Source: Nematostella vectensis
Lineage: Eukaryota; Cnidaria; Anthozoa; Actiniaria; Edwardsiidae
NCBI RefSeq assembly: GCF_932526225.1
Contig: NC_064044.1
Span: 1,247,001-1,311,000, forward strand
Length of the DNA: 64,000 nt
Direction of reading: 5' to 3'
In this document: positions 46,871 to 60,600 of the stretch, piece after piece
Layout: each line of letters starts with the position of its first letter
How positions within the stretch are numbered: the stretch's first letter is position 1
Made by a program: the position numbers and the translations under genes
The notes under the pieces: model-generated
Told to the model about the DNA's origin: nothing
Database searches by the model: none
The model's input: the letters and a program-made list of their open reading frames with translations, nothing else

Positions 46871-49800
46871 GCGGGAAACGAACCCGGGTCGCTGCGTTAG
46901 TAGTCAAGTGCCCGCAACGAAAGACTAACGTGGCATTGCTGAAAGGAATTGTAATGAAAATTACTTTTAATACTATTGGTATCGTAAACTATCCCAAGCA
47001 AAGTCACCATCGGACTGGAGGTTACATTCGGGAAAAGCTTCAGGGTTACATTCGGGAATTTGTTTTACGAGTGTAACCTCCAAAAGGTTACAATCGATAT
47101 TTTTTTTCCGAATGTAAATTCCAAAAAGTAACATTAGGAAAAATAAAACAGTATACTCGGAAAAAAAGGTATATCAATCTATCGAGCGCTATACTCTATC
47201 TTAGAATCTACTTAATCAAGTTATCCAAGGCATCTATTTAGTTCTTGTGTGCATAAAATATGTACAGGATCCTGAATAAAGCATGAGCACATCAAAGATG
47301 CTGAGAGTACATAAAAATGTCCCTATACCTTCTTTTTATGTCATGACACACCAAGAACAGTATAATTAAGTATCGATATTAAAAAAAAAAAATAAAGAAA
47401 AAAAATAGGCTATCAGCGGGAATCGAACCCGGGTCGCTGCGTTAGTAGTCAAGTGCCCGCAACGAAAGACTAACGTGGCATTGCTGAAGGGAATTGTAAT
47501 GAAAATTACTTTTAATTCTATTGGTATCGTAAACTATCCCAAGCAAAGTCACCATCGGACTGGAGGTTACATTCGGGAAAAGCTTCAGGGTTACATTCGG
47601 GAATTTGTTTTACGAGTGTAACCTCCAAAAGGTTACAATCGATATTTTTTTTTCCGAATGTAAATTCCAAAAAGTAACATTAGGAAAAATAAAACAGTAT
47701 ACTCGGAAAAAAAGGTATATCAATCTATCGAGCGCTATACTCTATCTTAGAATCTACTTAATCAAGTTATCCAAGGCATCTAGTTAGTTCTTGTGTGCAT
47801 AAAATATGTACAGGATCCTGAACAAAGCATGAGCACATCAAAGATGCTGAGAGTACATAAAAATGTCCCTATACCTTCTTTTTATGTCATGACACACCAA
47901 GAACAGTATAATTAAGTATCGTTATTAAAAAAAAAAAAATAAAGAAAAAAAAAATAGGCTAGCAGCGGGAATCGAACCCGGATCGCTGCGTTAGTAGTCA
48001 AGTGCCCGCAACGAAAGACTAACGTGGCATTGCTGAAGGGAATTGTAATGAAAATTACTTTTAATACTATTGGTATCGTAAACTATCCCAAGCAAAGTCA
48101 CCATCGGACTGGAGGTTACATTCGGGAAAAGCTTCAGGGTTACATTCGGGAATTTGTTTTACGAGTGTAACCTCCAAAAGGTTACAATCGATAATTGTTT
48201 TTTCGAATGTAAATTCCAAAAAGTAACATTAGGAAAAATAAAACAGTATACTAGGAAAAAAGGTATATCAATCTATCGAGCGCTATGCTCTATGTTAGAA
48301 TGTCCTTAATCAAGTTATCCAAGGAATCTAGTTAGTTCTTGTGTGCATAAAATATGTACAGGATCCTGAACAAAGCATGAGCACATCAAAGATGCTGAGA
48401 GTACATAAAAATGTCCCTATACCTTCTTTTTATGTCATGACACACCAAGAACAGTATAATTAAGTATCAATATTTAAAAAAAAAACATAAAGAAAAAAAA
48501 ATAGGCTATCAGCGGGAAACGAACCCGGGTCGCTGCGTTAGTAGTCAAGTGCCCGCAACGAAAGACTAACGTGGCATTGCTGAAAGGAATTGTAATGAAA
48601 ATTACTTTTAATACTATTGGTATCGTAAACTATCCCAAGCAAAGTCACCATAGGACTGGAGGTTACATTCGGGAAAAGCTTCAGGGTTACATTCGGGAAT
48701 TTGTTTTACGAGTGTAACCTCCAAAAGGTTACAATCGATATTTTTTTTCCGAATGTAAATTCCAAAAAGTAACATTAGGAAAAATAAAACAGTATACTCG
48801 GAAAAAAAAGTATATCAATCTACCGAGCGCTATGCTCTATGTTAGAATCTACTTAATCAAGTTATCCAAGGCATCTAGTTAGTTCTTGTGTGCATAAAAT
48901 ATGTACAGGATCCTGAACAAAGCATGAGCACATCAAAGATGCTGAGAGTACATACAAATGTCCCTATACCTTCTTTTTATGTCATGACACACCAAGAACA
49001 GTATAATTAAGTATCGATATTAAAAAAAAAAAATAAAGAAAAAAAATAGGCTATCAGCGGGAATCGAACCCGGGTCGCTGCGTTAGTAGTCAAGTGCCCG
49101 CAACGAAAGACTAACGTGGCATTGCTGAAGGGAATTATAATGAAAATTACTTTTAATTCTATTGGTATCATAAACTATCCCAAGCAAAGTCACCATCGGA
49201 CTGGAGGTTACATTCGGGAAAAGCTTCAGGGTTACATTCGGGAATTTGTTTTACGAGTGTAACCTCCAAAAGGTTACAATCGATAATTTTTTTTCCGAAT
49301 GTAAATTCCAAAAAGTAACATTAGGAAAAATAAAACAGTATACTCGGAAAAAAAGGTATATCAATCTATCGAGCGCTATACTCTATCTTAGAATCTACTT
49401 AATCAAGTTATCCAAGGCATCTAGTTAGTTCTTGTGTGCATAAAATATGTACAGGATCCTGAACAAAGCATGAGCACATCAAAGATGCTGAGAGTACATA
49501 AAAATGTCCCTATACCTTCTTTTTATGTCATGACACACCAAGAACAGTATAATTAAGTATCGTTATTAAAAAAAAAATAAAGAAAAAAAAAATAGGCTAG
49601 CAGCGGGAATCGAACCCGGATCGCTGCGTTAGTAGTCAAGTGCCCGCAACGAAAGACTAACGTGGCATTGCTGAAGGGAATTGTAATGAAAATTACTTTT
49701 AATACTATTGGTATCGTAAACTATCCCAAGCAAAGTCACCATCGGACTGGAGGTTACATTCGGGAAAAGCTTCAGGGTTACATTCGGGAATTTGTTTTAC

Positions 49801-50145
49801 GAGTGTAACCTCCAAAAGGTTACAATCGATAATTTTTTTTCCGAATGTGAATTCCAAAAAGTAACATTAGGAAAAATAAAACAGTATACTAGGAAAAAAA
49901 GGTATATCAATCTATCGAGCGCTATGCTCTATGTTAGAATCTACTTAATCAAGTTATCCAAGGAATCTAGTTAGTTCTTGTGTGCATAAAATATGTACAG
50001 GATCCTGAACAAAGCATGAGCACATCAAAGATGCTGAGAGTACATAAAATGTCCCTATACCTTCTTTTTATGTCATGACACACCAAAACAGTATAATTAA
50101 GTATCGATATTTAAAAAAAATAAAGAAAAAAAAAATAGGCTATCA
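46871..50145. repeat. m87-m92: two copies of a trimer (~1.64 kb)
   Basis: Starts are 46871, 47416, 47965, 48512, 49057 and 49603. Each trimer runs GGGAAACG monomer, then GGGTCGC monomer with AATTCTATT, then TAGCAG-GGATCGC monomer. Offsets are 1641, 1641 and 1638 bp. m92 has CGAATGTGAATTCC and a CACCAAAACAG deletion shared with m100. Confidence 0.8.
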
Positions 50146-53100
50146 GCGGGAAACGAACCCGGGTCGCTGCGTTAGTAGTCAAGTGCTAGCAACGAAAGAC
50201 TAACGTGGCATTGCTGAAGGGAATTGTAATGAAAATTACTTTAATACTATTGGTATCGTATACTATCCCAAGCAAAGTCACCATCGGACTGGAGGTTACA
50301 TTCGGGAAAATCCTCAGGGTTACATTCGGGAATTTGTTTTACGAGTGTAACCTCCAAAAGGTTACAATCGATATTTTTTTTCCGAATGTAAATTCCAAAA
50401 AGTAACATTAGGAAAAATAAAACAGTATACTCGGAAAAAAAAGTATATCAATCTACCGAGCGCTATGCTCTATGTTAGAATCTACTTAATCAAGTTATCC
50501 AAGGAATCTAGTTAGTTCTTGTGTGCATAAAATATGTACAGGATCCTGAAGAAAGCATGAGCACATCGAAGATGCTGAGAGTACATAAAAATGTCCCTAT
50601 ACCTTCTTTTTATGTCATGACACACCAAGAACAGTATAATTAAGTATCGATATTTAAAAAAAAAATAAAGAAAAAAAAAATAAGCTATCAGCGGGAATCG
50701 AACCCGGGTCGCTGCGTTAGTAGTCAAGTGCCCGCAACGAAAGACTAACGTGGCATTGCTGAAGGGAATTGTAATGAAAATTACTTTTAATTCTATTGGT
50801 ATCGTAAACTATCCCAAGCAAAGTCACCATCGGACTGGAGGTTACATTCGGGAAATGCTTCAGGGTTACAATCGGGAATTTGTTTTACGAGTGTAACCTC
50901 CAAAAGGTTACAATCGATAATTTTTTTTTCCGAATGTAAATTCCAAAAAGTAACATTAGGAAAAATAAAACAGTATACTCGGAAAAAAAGGTATATCAAT
51001 CTATCGAGCGCTATGCTCTATGTTAGAATCTACTTAATCAAGTTATCCAAGGAATCTAGTTAGTTCTTGTGTGCATAAAATATGTGCAGGATCCTGAACA
51101 AAGCATGAGCACATCAAAGATGCTGAAAGTACATAAAAATGTCCCTATACCTTCTTTTTATGTCATGACACACCAAGAACAGTATAATTAAGTATCGACA
51201 TTTAAAAAAAAAAATAAAGAAAAAAAAAATAGGCTATCAGCGGGAATCGAACCCGGGTCGCTGCGTTAGTAGTCAAGTGCCCGCAACGAAAGACTAACGT
51301 GGCATTGCTGAAGGGAATTGTAATGAAAATTACTTTTAATACTATTGGTATCGTAAACTATCCCAAGCAAAGTCACCATCGGACTGGAGGTTACATTCGG
51401 GAAAAGCCTCAGGGTTACATTCGGGAATTTGTTTTACGAGTGTAACCTCCAAAAGGTTACAATCAATAATTTTTTTCCGAATGTAAATTACAAAAAGTAA
51501 CATTAGGAAAAATAAAACAGTATACTCGGAATAAAAGGTATATCAATCTATCGGGCGCTATGCTCTATGTTAGATTCTACTTAATCAAGTTATCCAAGGA
51601 ATCTAGTTAGTTCTTGTGTGCATAAAATATGTACAGGATCCTGAACAAAGCATGAGCACATCAAAGATGCTGAGAGTACATAAAAATGTCCCTATACCTT
51701 CTTTTTATGTCATGACACACCAAGAACAGTATAATTAAGTATCGATATTTAAAATTTAAAAAAAAAATAAAGAAAAAAAAAATAGGCTGTCAGCGGGAAT
51801 CGAACCCGGGTCGCTGCGTTAGTAGTCAAGTGCCCGCAACGAAAGACTAACGTGGCATTGCTGAAGGGATTTGTAATGAAAATTACTTTTAATTCTATTG
51901 GTATCGTAAACTATCCCAAGCAAAGCCACCATCGGACTGGAGGTTACATTCGGAAAAAGCTTCAGGGTTACATTCGGGAATTTGTTTTACGAGTGTAACC
52001 TCCAAAAGGTTACAATCGATAATTTTTTTTCCGAATGTAAATTACAAAAAGTAACATTAGGAAAAATAAAACAGTATACTCGGAAAAAAAGATATATCAA
52101 TCTATCGAGCGCTATACTCTATCTTAGAATCTACTTAATCAAGTTATCCAAGGAATCTAGTTAGTTCTTGTGTGCATAAAATATGTACAGGATCCTGAAC
52201 AAAGCATGAGCACATCAAAGATGCTGAGAGTACATAAAAATGTCCCTATACCTTCTTTTTATGTCATGACACACCAAGAACAGTATTAGTAAGTATCGAT
52301 ATTTAAAAAAAAAAATAAAGAAAGAAAAATTGGCTAGCAGCGGGAATCGAACCCGGATCGCTGCGTTAGTAGTCAAGTGCCCGCAACGAAAGACTAACGT
52401 GGCATTGCTGAAGGGATTTGTAATGAAAATTACTTTTAATACTATTGGTATCGTAAACTATCCCAAGCAAAGTCACCATCGGACTGGAGGTTACATTCGG
52501 GAAAAGCTTCAGGGTTACATTCGGGAATTTGTTTTACGAGTGTAACCTCCAAAAGGTTACAATCGATAATTGTTTTTCCGAATGTAAATTCCAAAAAGTA
52601 ACATTAGGAAAAATAAAACAGTATACTAAGAAAAAAGGTATATCAATCTATCGAGCGCTATGCTCTATGTTAGAATGTCCTTAATCAAGTTATCCAAGGA
52701 ATCTAGTTAGTTCTTGTGTGCATAAAATATGTACAGGATCCTGAACAAAGCATGAGCACATCAAAGATGCTGAGAGTACATAAAAATGTCCCTATACCTT
52801 CTTTTTATGTCATGACACACCAAGAACAGTATAATTAAGTATCAATATTTAAAAAAAAAACATAAAGAAAAAAAAAATAGGCTATCAGCGGGAAACGAAC
52901 CCGGGTCGCTGCGTTAGTAGTCAAGTGCCCGCAACGAAAGACTAACGTGGCATTGCTGAAGGGATTTGTAATGAAAATTACTTTTAATACTATTGGTATC
53001 GTAAACTATCCCAAGCAAAGTCGCCATCGGACTGGAGGTTACATTCGGGAAAAGCTTCAGGGTTACATTCGGGAATTTGTTTTACGAGTGTAACCTCCAA

Positions 53101-53432
53101 AAGGTTACAATCGATATTTTTTTTCCGAATGTAAATTCCAAAAAGTAACATTAGGAAAAAAAAAACAGTATACTCGGAAAAAAAGGTATATCAATCTACC
53201 GAGCGCTATGCTCTATGTTAGAATCTACTTAATCAAGTTATCCAAGGCATCTAGTTAGTTCTTGTGTGCATAAAATATGTACACGATCCTGAACAAAGCA
53301 TGAGCACATCAAAGATGCTGAGAGTACATAAAAATGTCCCTATACCTTCTTTTTATGTCATGACACACCAAGAACAGTATAATTAAGTATCGTTATTAAA
53401 AAAAAAAATAAAGAAAAAAAAATAGGCTAGCA
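50146..53432. repeat. m93-m98: monomers joining two eight-monomer periods
   Basis: Starts are 50146, 50691, 51240, 51793, 52340 and 52888. m93 (ACTTTAATACTATTGG, GTATACTATC, AAAATCCTCAGG) matches m101. m97 and m98 match m89 and m90. All these offsets are 4374-4376 bp. m95 ends in AAAATTTAAAA like m73 and m81. m96 resembles m70 and m85. Confidence 0.8.
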
Positions 53433-54519
53433 GCGGGAATCGAACCCGGATCGCTGCGTTAGTAGTCAAGTGCCCGCAACGAAAGACTAACGTGGCATTG
53501 CTGAAGGGAATTGTAATGAAAATTACTTTTAATACTATTGGTATCGTAAACTATCCCAAGCAAAGTCACCATCGGACTGGAGGTTACATTCGGGAAAAGC
53601 TTCAGGGTTACATTCGGGAATTTGTTTTACGAGTGTAACCTCCAAAAGGTTACAATCGATAATTTTTTTCCGAATGTGAATTCCAAAAAGTAACATTAGG
53701 AAAAATAAAACAGTATACTAGGAAAAAAAGGTATATCAATCTACCGAGCGCTATGCTCTATGTTAGAATCTACTTAATCAAGTTATCCAAGGCATCTAGT
53801 TAGTTCTTGTGTGCATAAAATATGTACACGATCCTGAACAAAGCATGAGCACATCAAAGATGCTGAGAGTACATAAAAATGTCCCTATACCTTCTTTTTA
53901 TGTCATGACACACCAAGAACAGTATAATTAAGTATCGTTATTAAAAAAAAAAATAAAGAAAAAAAAATAGGCTAGCAGCGGGAATCGAACCCGGATCGCT
54001 GCGTTAGTAGTCAAGTGCCCGCAACGAAAGACTAACGTGGCATTGCTGAAGGGAATTGTAATGAAAATTACTTTTAATACTATTGGTATCGTAAACTATC
54101 CCAAGCAAAGTCACCATCGGACTGGAGGTTACATTCGGGAAAAGCTTCAGGGTTACATTCGGGAATTTGTTTTACGAGTGTAACCTCCAAAAGGTTACAA
54201 TCGATAATTTTTTTCCGAATGTGAATTCCAAAAAGTAACATTAGGAAAAATAAAACAGTATACTAGGAAAAAAAGGTATATCAATCTATCGAGCGCTATG
54301 CTCTATGTTAGAATCTACTTAATCAAGTTATCCAAGGAATCTAGTTAGTTCTTGTGTGCATAAAATATGTACAGGATCCTGAACAAAGCATGAGCACATC
54401 AAAGATGCTGAGAGTACATAAAAATGTCCCTATACCTTCTTTGTATGTCATGACACACCAAAACAGTATAATTAAGTATCGATATTTAAAAAAAATAAAG
54501 AAAAAAAAATAAGCTATCA
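53433..54519. repeat. m99-m100: twin monomers, the first chimeric
   Basis: Starts are 53433 and 53978. Both carry CGAATGTGAATTCC and TATACTAGG. From CTACCGAGCG onward m99 follows m98 (AGGCATCT, ACACGATCC), while m100 keeps CTATCGAGCG, AGGAATCT and ACAGGATCC. The switch falls within about 22 bp, near 53721-53743. Confidence 0.85.
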
Positions 54520-55064
54520 GCGGGAAACAAACCCGGGTCGCTGCGTTAGTAGTCAAGTGCCCGCAACGAAAGACTAACGTGGCATTGCTGAAGGGAATTG
54601 TAATGAAAATTACTTTAATACTATTGGTATCGTATACTATCCCAAGCAAAGTCACCATCGGACTGGAGGTTACATTCGGGAAAATCCTCAGGGTTACATT
54701 CGGGAATTTGTTTTACGAGTGTAACCTCCAAAAGGTTACAATCGATAATTTTTTTTCCGAATGTAAATTCCAAAAAGTAACATTAGGAAAAATGAAACAG
54801 TATACACGGAAAAAAAGGTATATCAATCTATCGAGCGCTATGCTCTATGTTAGAATCTACTTAATCAAGTTATCCAAGGAATCTAGTTAGTTCTTGTGTG
54901 CATAAAATATGTACTGGATCCTGAACAAAGCATGAGCACATCAAAGATGCTGAGAGTACATAAAAATGTCCCTATACCTTCTTTTTATGTCATGACACAC
55001 CAAGAACAGTATAATTAAGTATCGATATTTAAAAAAAAATTAAGAAAAAAAAAATAGTCTATCA

Positions 55065-55530
55065 GCGGGAATCGATCCTGGGCCGCTGCGCTAGTAGTCA
55101 AGTGCCCGCAACGAAAGACTAACGTGGCATTGCTGAATTTGTAATGAAAATTACTTTTAATACTATTGGTATCGTAAACTATCCCAAGCAAAGTCACCAT
55201 CGAACTGGAGGTTACATTCGGGAAAAATTTCAGGGTTACATTCGGGAATTTGTTTTACGAGTGTAACCTCCAAAAGGTTACAATCGATAATTTTTTTTCC
55301 GAAAGTAAATTCCAAAAAGTAATCTACTTAATCAAGATATCCAAGGAATCTAGTTAGTTCTTGTGTGCATAAAATATGTAAAGGATCCTGAACAAAGCAT
55401 GAGCACATCAAAGATGCTGAGAGTACATAAAAATGTCCCTATACCTTCTTTTTATGTCATGACACACCAAGAACAGTATAATTAAGTATCGATATTTAAA
55501 AAATAAATAAAGAAAAAAAAAAGGCTGTCA
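55065..55530. repeat. m102: short monomer (466 bp)
   Basis: The same 75-bp deletion is present at 55322/55323 with CAAGATATCC, plus a 4-bp loss giving CTGAATTTGTAATG. The B box is disrupted (ATCGATCCTGGG). Confidence 0.9.
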
Positions 55531-56075
55531 GCGGGAATCGAACCCGGGTAGCTGCGTTAGTAGTCAGGTGCCCGCAACGAAAGACTAACGTGGCATTGCT
55601 GAAGGGAATTGTAATGAAAAATACTTTTAATACTATTGGTATCGTAAGCTATCCCAAGCAAAGTCACCATCGGACTGGAGGTTACATTCGGGAAAAGCCT
55701 CAGGGTTACATTCGGGAATTTGTTTTACGAGTGTAACCTCCAAAAGGTTACAATCGATAATTTTTTTTCCGAATGTAAATTCCAAAAAGTAACATTAGGA
55801 AAAATGAAACAGTATACACGGAAAAAAAGGTATATCAATCTATCGAGCGCTTTGCTCTATGTTAGAATCTACTTAATCAAGTTATCCAAGGAATCTAGTT
55901 AGTTCTTGTGTGCATAAAATATGTACTGGATCCTGAACAAAGCATGAGCACATCAAAGATGCTGAGAGTACATAAAAATGTCCCTATACCTTCTTTTTAT
56001 GTCATGACACACCAAGAACAGTATAATTAAGTATCGATATTTAAAAAAAAATTAAGAAAAAAAAATAGGCTATCA

Positions 56076-56544
56076 GCGGGAATCGATCCTGGGACGCTGC
56101 GTTAGTAGTCAAGTGCACGCAACGAAAGACTAACGTGGCATTGCTGAAGGGAATTGTAATGAAAATTACTTTTAATACTATTGGTATCGTAAACTATCCC
56201 AAGCAACGTCACCATCGAACTGGAGGTTACATTCGGGAAAAGCTTCAGTGTTACATTCGGGAATTTGTTTTACGAGTGTAACCTCCAAAAGGTTACAATC
56301 AATAATTTTTTTTCCGAATGTAAATTCCAAAAAGTAATCTACTTAATCAAGTTATCCAAGGAATCTAGTTAGTTCTTGTGTGCATAAAATATGTACAGGA
56401 TCCTGAACAAAGCATGAGCACATCAAAGATGCTGAGAGTACATAAAAATGTCCCTATACCTTTTTTTTATGTCATGACACACCAAAACAGTATAATTAAG
56501 TATCGATATTTAAAAAAAATAAAGAAAAAAAAAATAGGCTGTCA
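56076..56544. repeat. m104: short monomer (469 bp)
   Basis: The same junction is found at 56337/56338, but it is followed by CAAGTTATCC. The linked marker has therefore been lost or replaced by exchange. Confidence 0.9.
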
Positions 56545-57628
56545 GCGGGAATCGAACCCGGGTCGCTGCGTTAGTAGTCAAGTGCCTGCAACGAAAGACT
56601 AACCTGGCATTGCTGAAGGGAATTGTAATGAAAATTACTTTAATACTATTGGTATCGTAAACTATCCCAAGCAAAGTCACCATCGGACTGGAGGTTACAT
56701 TCGGGAAAATCCTCAAGGTTACATTCGGGAATTTGTTTTACGAGTGTAACCTCCAAAAGGTTACAATCAATAATTTTTTTTCCGAATGTAAATTCCAAAA
56801 AGTAACATTAGGAAAAATGAAACAGTATACACGGAAAAAAAGGTATATCAATCTATCAAGCGCTATGCTCTATGTTAGAATCTACTTAATCAAGTTATCC
56901 AAGGCATCTAGTTAGTTCTTGTGTGCATAAAATATGTACTGGATCCTGAACAAAGCATGAGCACATCAAAGATGCTGAGAGTACATAAAAATGTCCCTAT
57001 ACCTTCTTTTTATGTCATGACACACCAAGAACAGTATAATTAAGTATCGATATTTAAAAAAAAAATTAAGAAAAAAAAAAAGGCTATCAGCGGGAATCGA
57101 ACCCGGTTCGCTGCGTTAGTAGTCAAGTGCCCGCAACGAAAGACTAACGTGGCATTGCTGAATTTGTAATGAAAATTACTTTTAATACTATTGGTATCGT
57201 AAACTATCCCAAGCAAAGTCACCATCGGACTGGAGGTTACATTCGGGTAAAGCTTCAGGGTTACATTCGGGAATTTGTTTTACGAGTGTAACCTCCAAAA
57301 GGATGCAATCGATATTTTTTTCCGAATGTAAATTCCAAAAAGTAACATTAGGAAAAATAAAACAGTATACTCGGAAAAAAAGGTATATCAATCTATCGAG
57401 CGCTATACTCTATCTTAGAATCTACTTAATCAAGTTATCCAAGGAATCTAGTTAGTTCTTGTGTGCATAAAATATGTACAGGATCCTGAACAAAGCATGA
57501 GCCCATCAAATATGCTGAGAGTACATAAAAATTTCCCTATACCTTCTTTTTATGTCATGACACACCAAGAACAGTATAATTAAGTATCGATATTTAAAAA
57601 AAAAATAAAGAAAAAAAATAGGCTATCA

Positions 57629-60600
57629 GCGGGAATCGAACCCGGATCGCTGCGTTAGTAGTCAAGTGCCCGCAACGAAAGACTAACGTGGCATTGCTGA
57701 AGGGAATTGTAATGAAAATTACTTTTAATACTATTGGTATCGTAAACTATCCCAAGCAAAGTCACCATCGGACTGGAGGTTACATTCGGGAAAAGCTTCA
57801 GGGTTACATTCGGGAATTTGTTTTACGAGTGTAACCTCCAAAAGGTTACAATCGATAATTTTTTTCCAAATGTAAATTCCAAAAAGTAACATTAGGAAAA
57901 ATAAAACAGTATACTCGGAAAAAAAGGTATATCAATCTATCGAGCGCTATGCTCTATGTTAGAATCTACTTAATCAAGTTATCCAAGGAATCTAGTTAGT
58001 TCTTGTGTGCATAAAATATGTACAGGATCCTGAACAAAGCATGAGCACATCAAAGATGCTGAGAGTACATAAAAATGTCCCTATACCTTCTTTTTATGTC
58101 ATGACACACCAAGAACAGTATAATTAAGTATCGATATTTAAAAAAAAATAAAGAAAAAAAAAATAGGCTATCAGCGGGAATCGAACCCGGGTCGCTGCGT
58201 TAGTAGTCAAGTGCCCGCAACGAAAGACTAACGTGGCATTGCTGAAGGGAATTGTAATGAAAATTACTTTTAATTCTATTGGTATCGTAAACTATCCCAA
58301 GCAAAGTCACCATCGGACTAGAGGTTACATTCGGGAAAAGCTTCAGGGTTACATTCGGGAATTTGTTTTACGAGTGTAACCTCCAAAAGGTTACAATCGA
58401 TATTTTTTTTCCGAATGTAAATTCCAAAAAGTAACATTAGGAAAAATAAAACAGTATACTCGGAAAAAAAGGTATATCAATCTATCGAGCGCTATACTCT
58501 ATCTTAGAAATCTACTTAATCAAGTTATCCAAGGAATCTAGTTAGTTCTTGTGTGCATAAAATATGTACAGGATCCTGAACAAAGCATGAGCACATCAAA
58601 GATGCTGAGAGTACATAAAAATGTCCCTATACCTTCTTTTTATGTCATGACACACCAAGAACAGTATAATTAAGTATCGATATTTAAAAAAAAAAATAAA
58701 GAAAAAAAAATAGGCTATCAGCGGGAATCGAACCCGGATCGCTGCGTTAGTAGTCAAGTGCCCGCAACGAAAGACTAACGTGGCATTGCTGAAGGGAATT
58801 GTAATGAAAATTACTTTTAATACTATTGGTATCGTAAACTATCCCAAGCAAAGTCACCATCGGACTGGAGGTTACATTCGGGAAAAGCTTCAGGGTTACA
58901 TTCGGGAATTTGTTTTACGAGTGTAACCTCCAAAAGGTTACAATCGATAATTTTTTTCCGAATGTAAATTCCAAAAAGTAATCTACTTAATCAAGATATC
59001 CAAGGAATCTAGTTAGTTCTTGTGTGCATAAAATATGTACAGGATCCTGAACAAAGCATGAGCACATCAAAGATGCTGAGAGTACATAAAAATGTCCCTA
59101 TACCTTCTTTTTATGTCATGACACACCAAGAACAGTATAATTAAGTATCGATATTTAAAAAAAAAAATAAAGAAAAAAAAAATAGGCTGTCAGCGGGAAT
59201 CAAACCCGGGTAGCTGCGTTAGTAGTCAAGTGCCCGCAACGAAAGACTAACGTGGCATTGCTGAAGGGAATTGTAATGAAAATTACTTTTAATTCTATTG
59301 GTATCGTAAACTATCCCAAGCAAAGTCACCATCGGACTGGAGGTTACATTCGGGAAAAGCTTCAGGGTTACATTCGGGAATTTGTTTTACGAGTGTAACC
59401 TCCAAAAGGTTACAATCGATTTTTTTTTTCCGAATGTAAATTCCAAAAAGTAACATTAGGAAAAATAAAACAGTATACTCGGAAAAAAAAGGTATATCAA
59501 TCTATCGAGCGCTATGCTCTATGTTAGAATCTACTTAATCAAGTTATCCAAGGAATCTAGTTAGTTCTTGTGTGCATAAAATATGTACAGGATCCTGAAG
59601 AAAGCATGAGCACATCAAAGATGCTGAGAGTACATAAAAATGTCCCTATACCTTCTTTTTATGTCATTACACACCAAGAACAGTATAATTAAGTATCGAT
59701 ATTTAAAAAAAAAAAATAAAGAAAAAAAAAAATAGGCTATCAGCGGGAATCGAACCCGGGTGGCTACGTTAGTAGTCAAGTGCCCGCAACGAAAGACTAA
59801 CGTGGCATTGCTGAAGGGAATTGTAATGAAAATTACTTTTAATTCTATTGGTATCGTAAACTATCCCAAGCAAAGTCACCATCGGACTGGAGGTTACATT
59901 CGGGAAAAGCTTCAGGGTTACATTCGGGAATTTGTTTTACGAGTGTAACCTCCAAAAGGTTACAATCGATATTTTTTTTTTCCGAATGTAAATTCCAAAA
60001 AGTAACATTAGGAAAAATAAAACAGTATACTCGGAAAAAAAGGTATATCAATCTATCGAGCTCTATACTCTATCTTAGAATCTACTTAATCAAGTTATTC
60101 AAGGAATCTAGTTAGTTCTTGTGTGCATAAAATATGTACAGGATCCTGAACAAAGCATGAGCACATCAAAGATGCTGAGAGTACATAAAAATGTCCCTAT
60201 ACCTTCTTTTTATGTCATGACACACCAAGAACAGTATAATTAAGTATCGATATTTAAAAAAAAATAAAGAAAAAAAAAAATAGGCTAGCAGCGGGAATCG
60301 AACCCGGATCGCTGCGTTAGTAGTCAAGTGCCCGCAACGAAAGACTAACGTGGCATTGCTGAAGGGAATTGTAATGAAAATTACTTTTAATTCTATTGGT
60401 ATCGTAAACTATCCCAAGCAAAGTCACCATCGGACTGGAGGTTACATTCGGGAAAAGCTTCAGGGTTACATTCGGGAATTTGTTTTACGAGTGTAACCTC
60501 CAAAAGGTTACAATCGATTTTTTTTTTCCGAATGTAAATTCCAAAAAGTAACATTAGGAAAAATAAAACAATATACTCGGAAAAAAAGGTATATCAATCT

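Larger units (their letters stand above)
54520..57628. repeat. m101-m106: long/short dimers
   Basis: Starts are 54520, 55065, 55531, 56076, 56545 and 57090. Full-length m101, m103 and m105 share GGAAAAATGAAACAG and TATACACGG. They alternate with m102 (466 bp), m104 (469 bp) and m106 (539 bp). m102 and m104 share the disrupted B box ATCGATCCTGGG and the 75-bp deletion. m102 and m106 share the short CTGAATTTGTAATG. The dimer period is about 1011-1014 bp. Confidence 0.85.

Noticed and set aside
54341-54890. Overlapping frames of 103 and 105 residues on opposite strands
   Set aside because: They are the longest frames in the window but arise from a one-base loss (ACTTTAATAC) that joins two ordinary short frames. 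Both begin at non-ATG codons, and their overlap within satellite DNA argues against coding.
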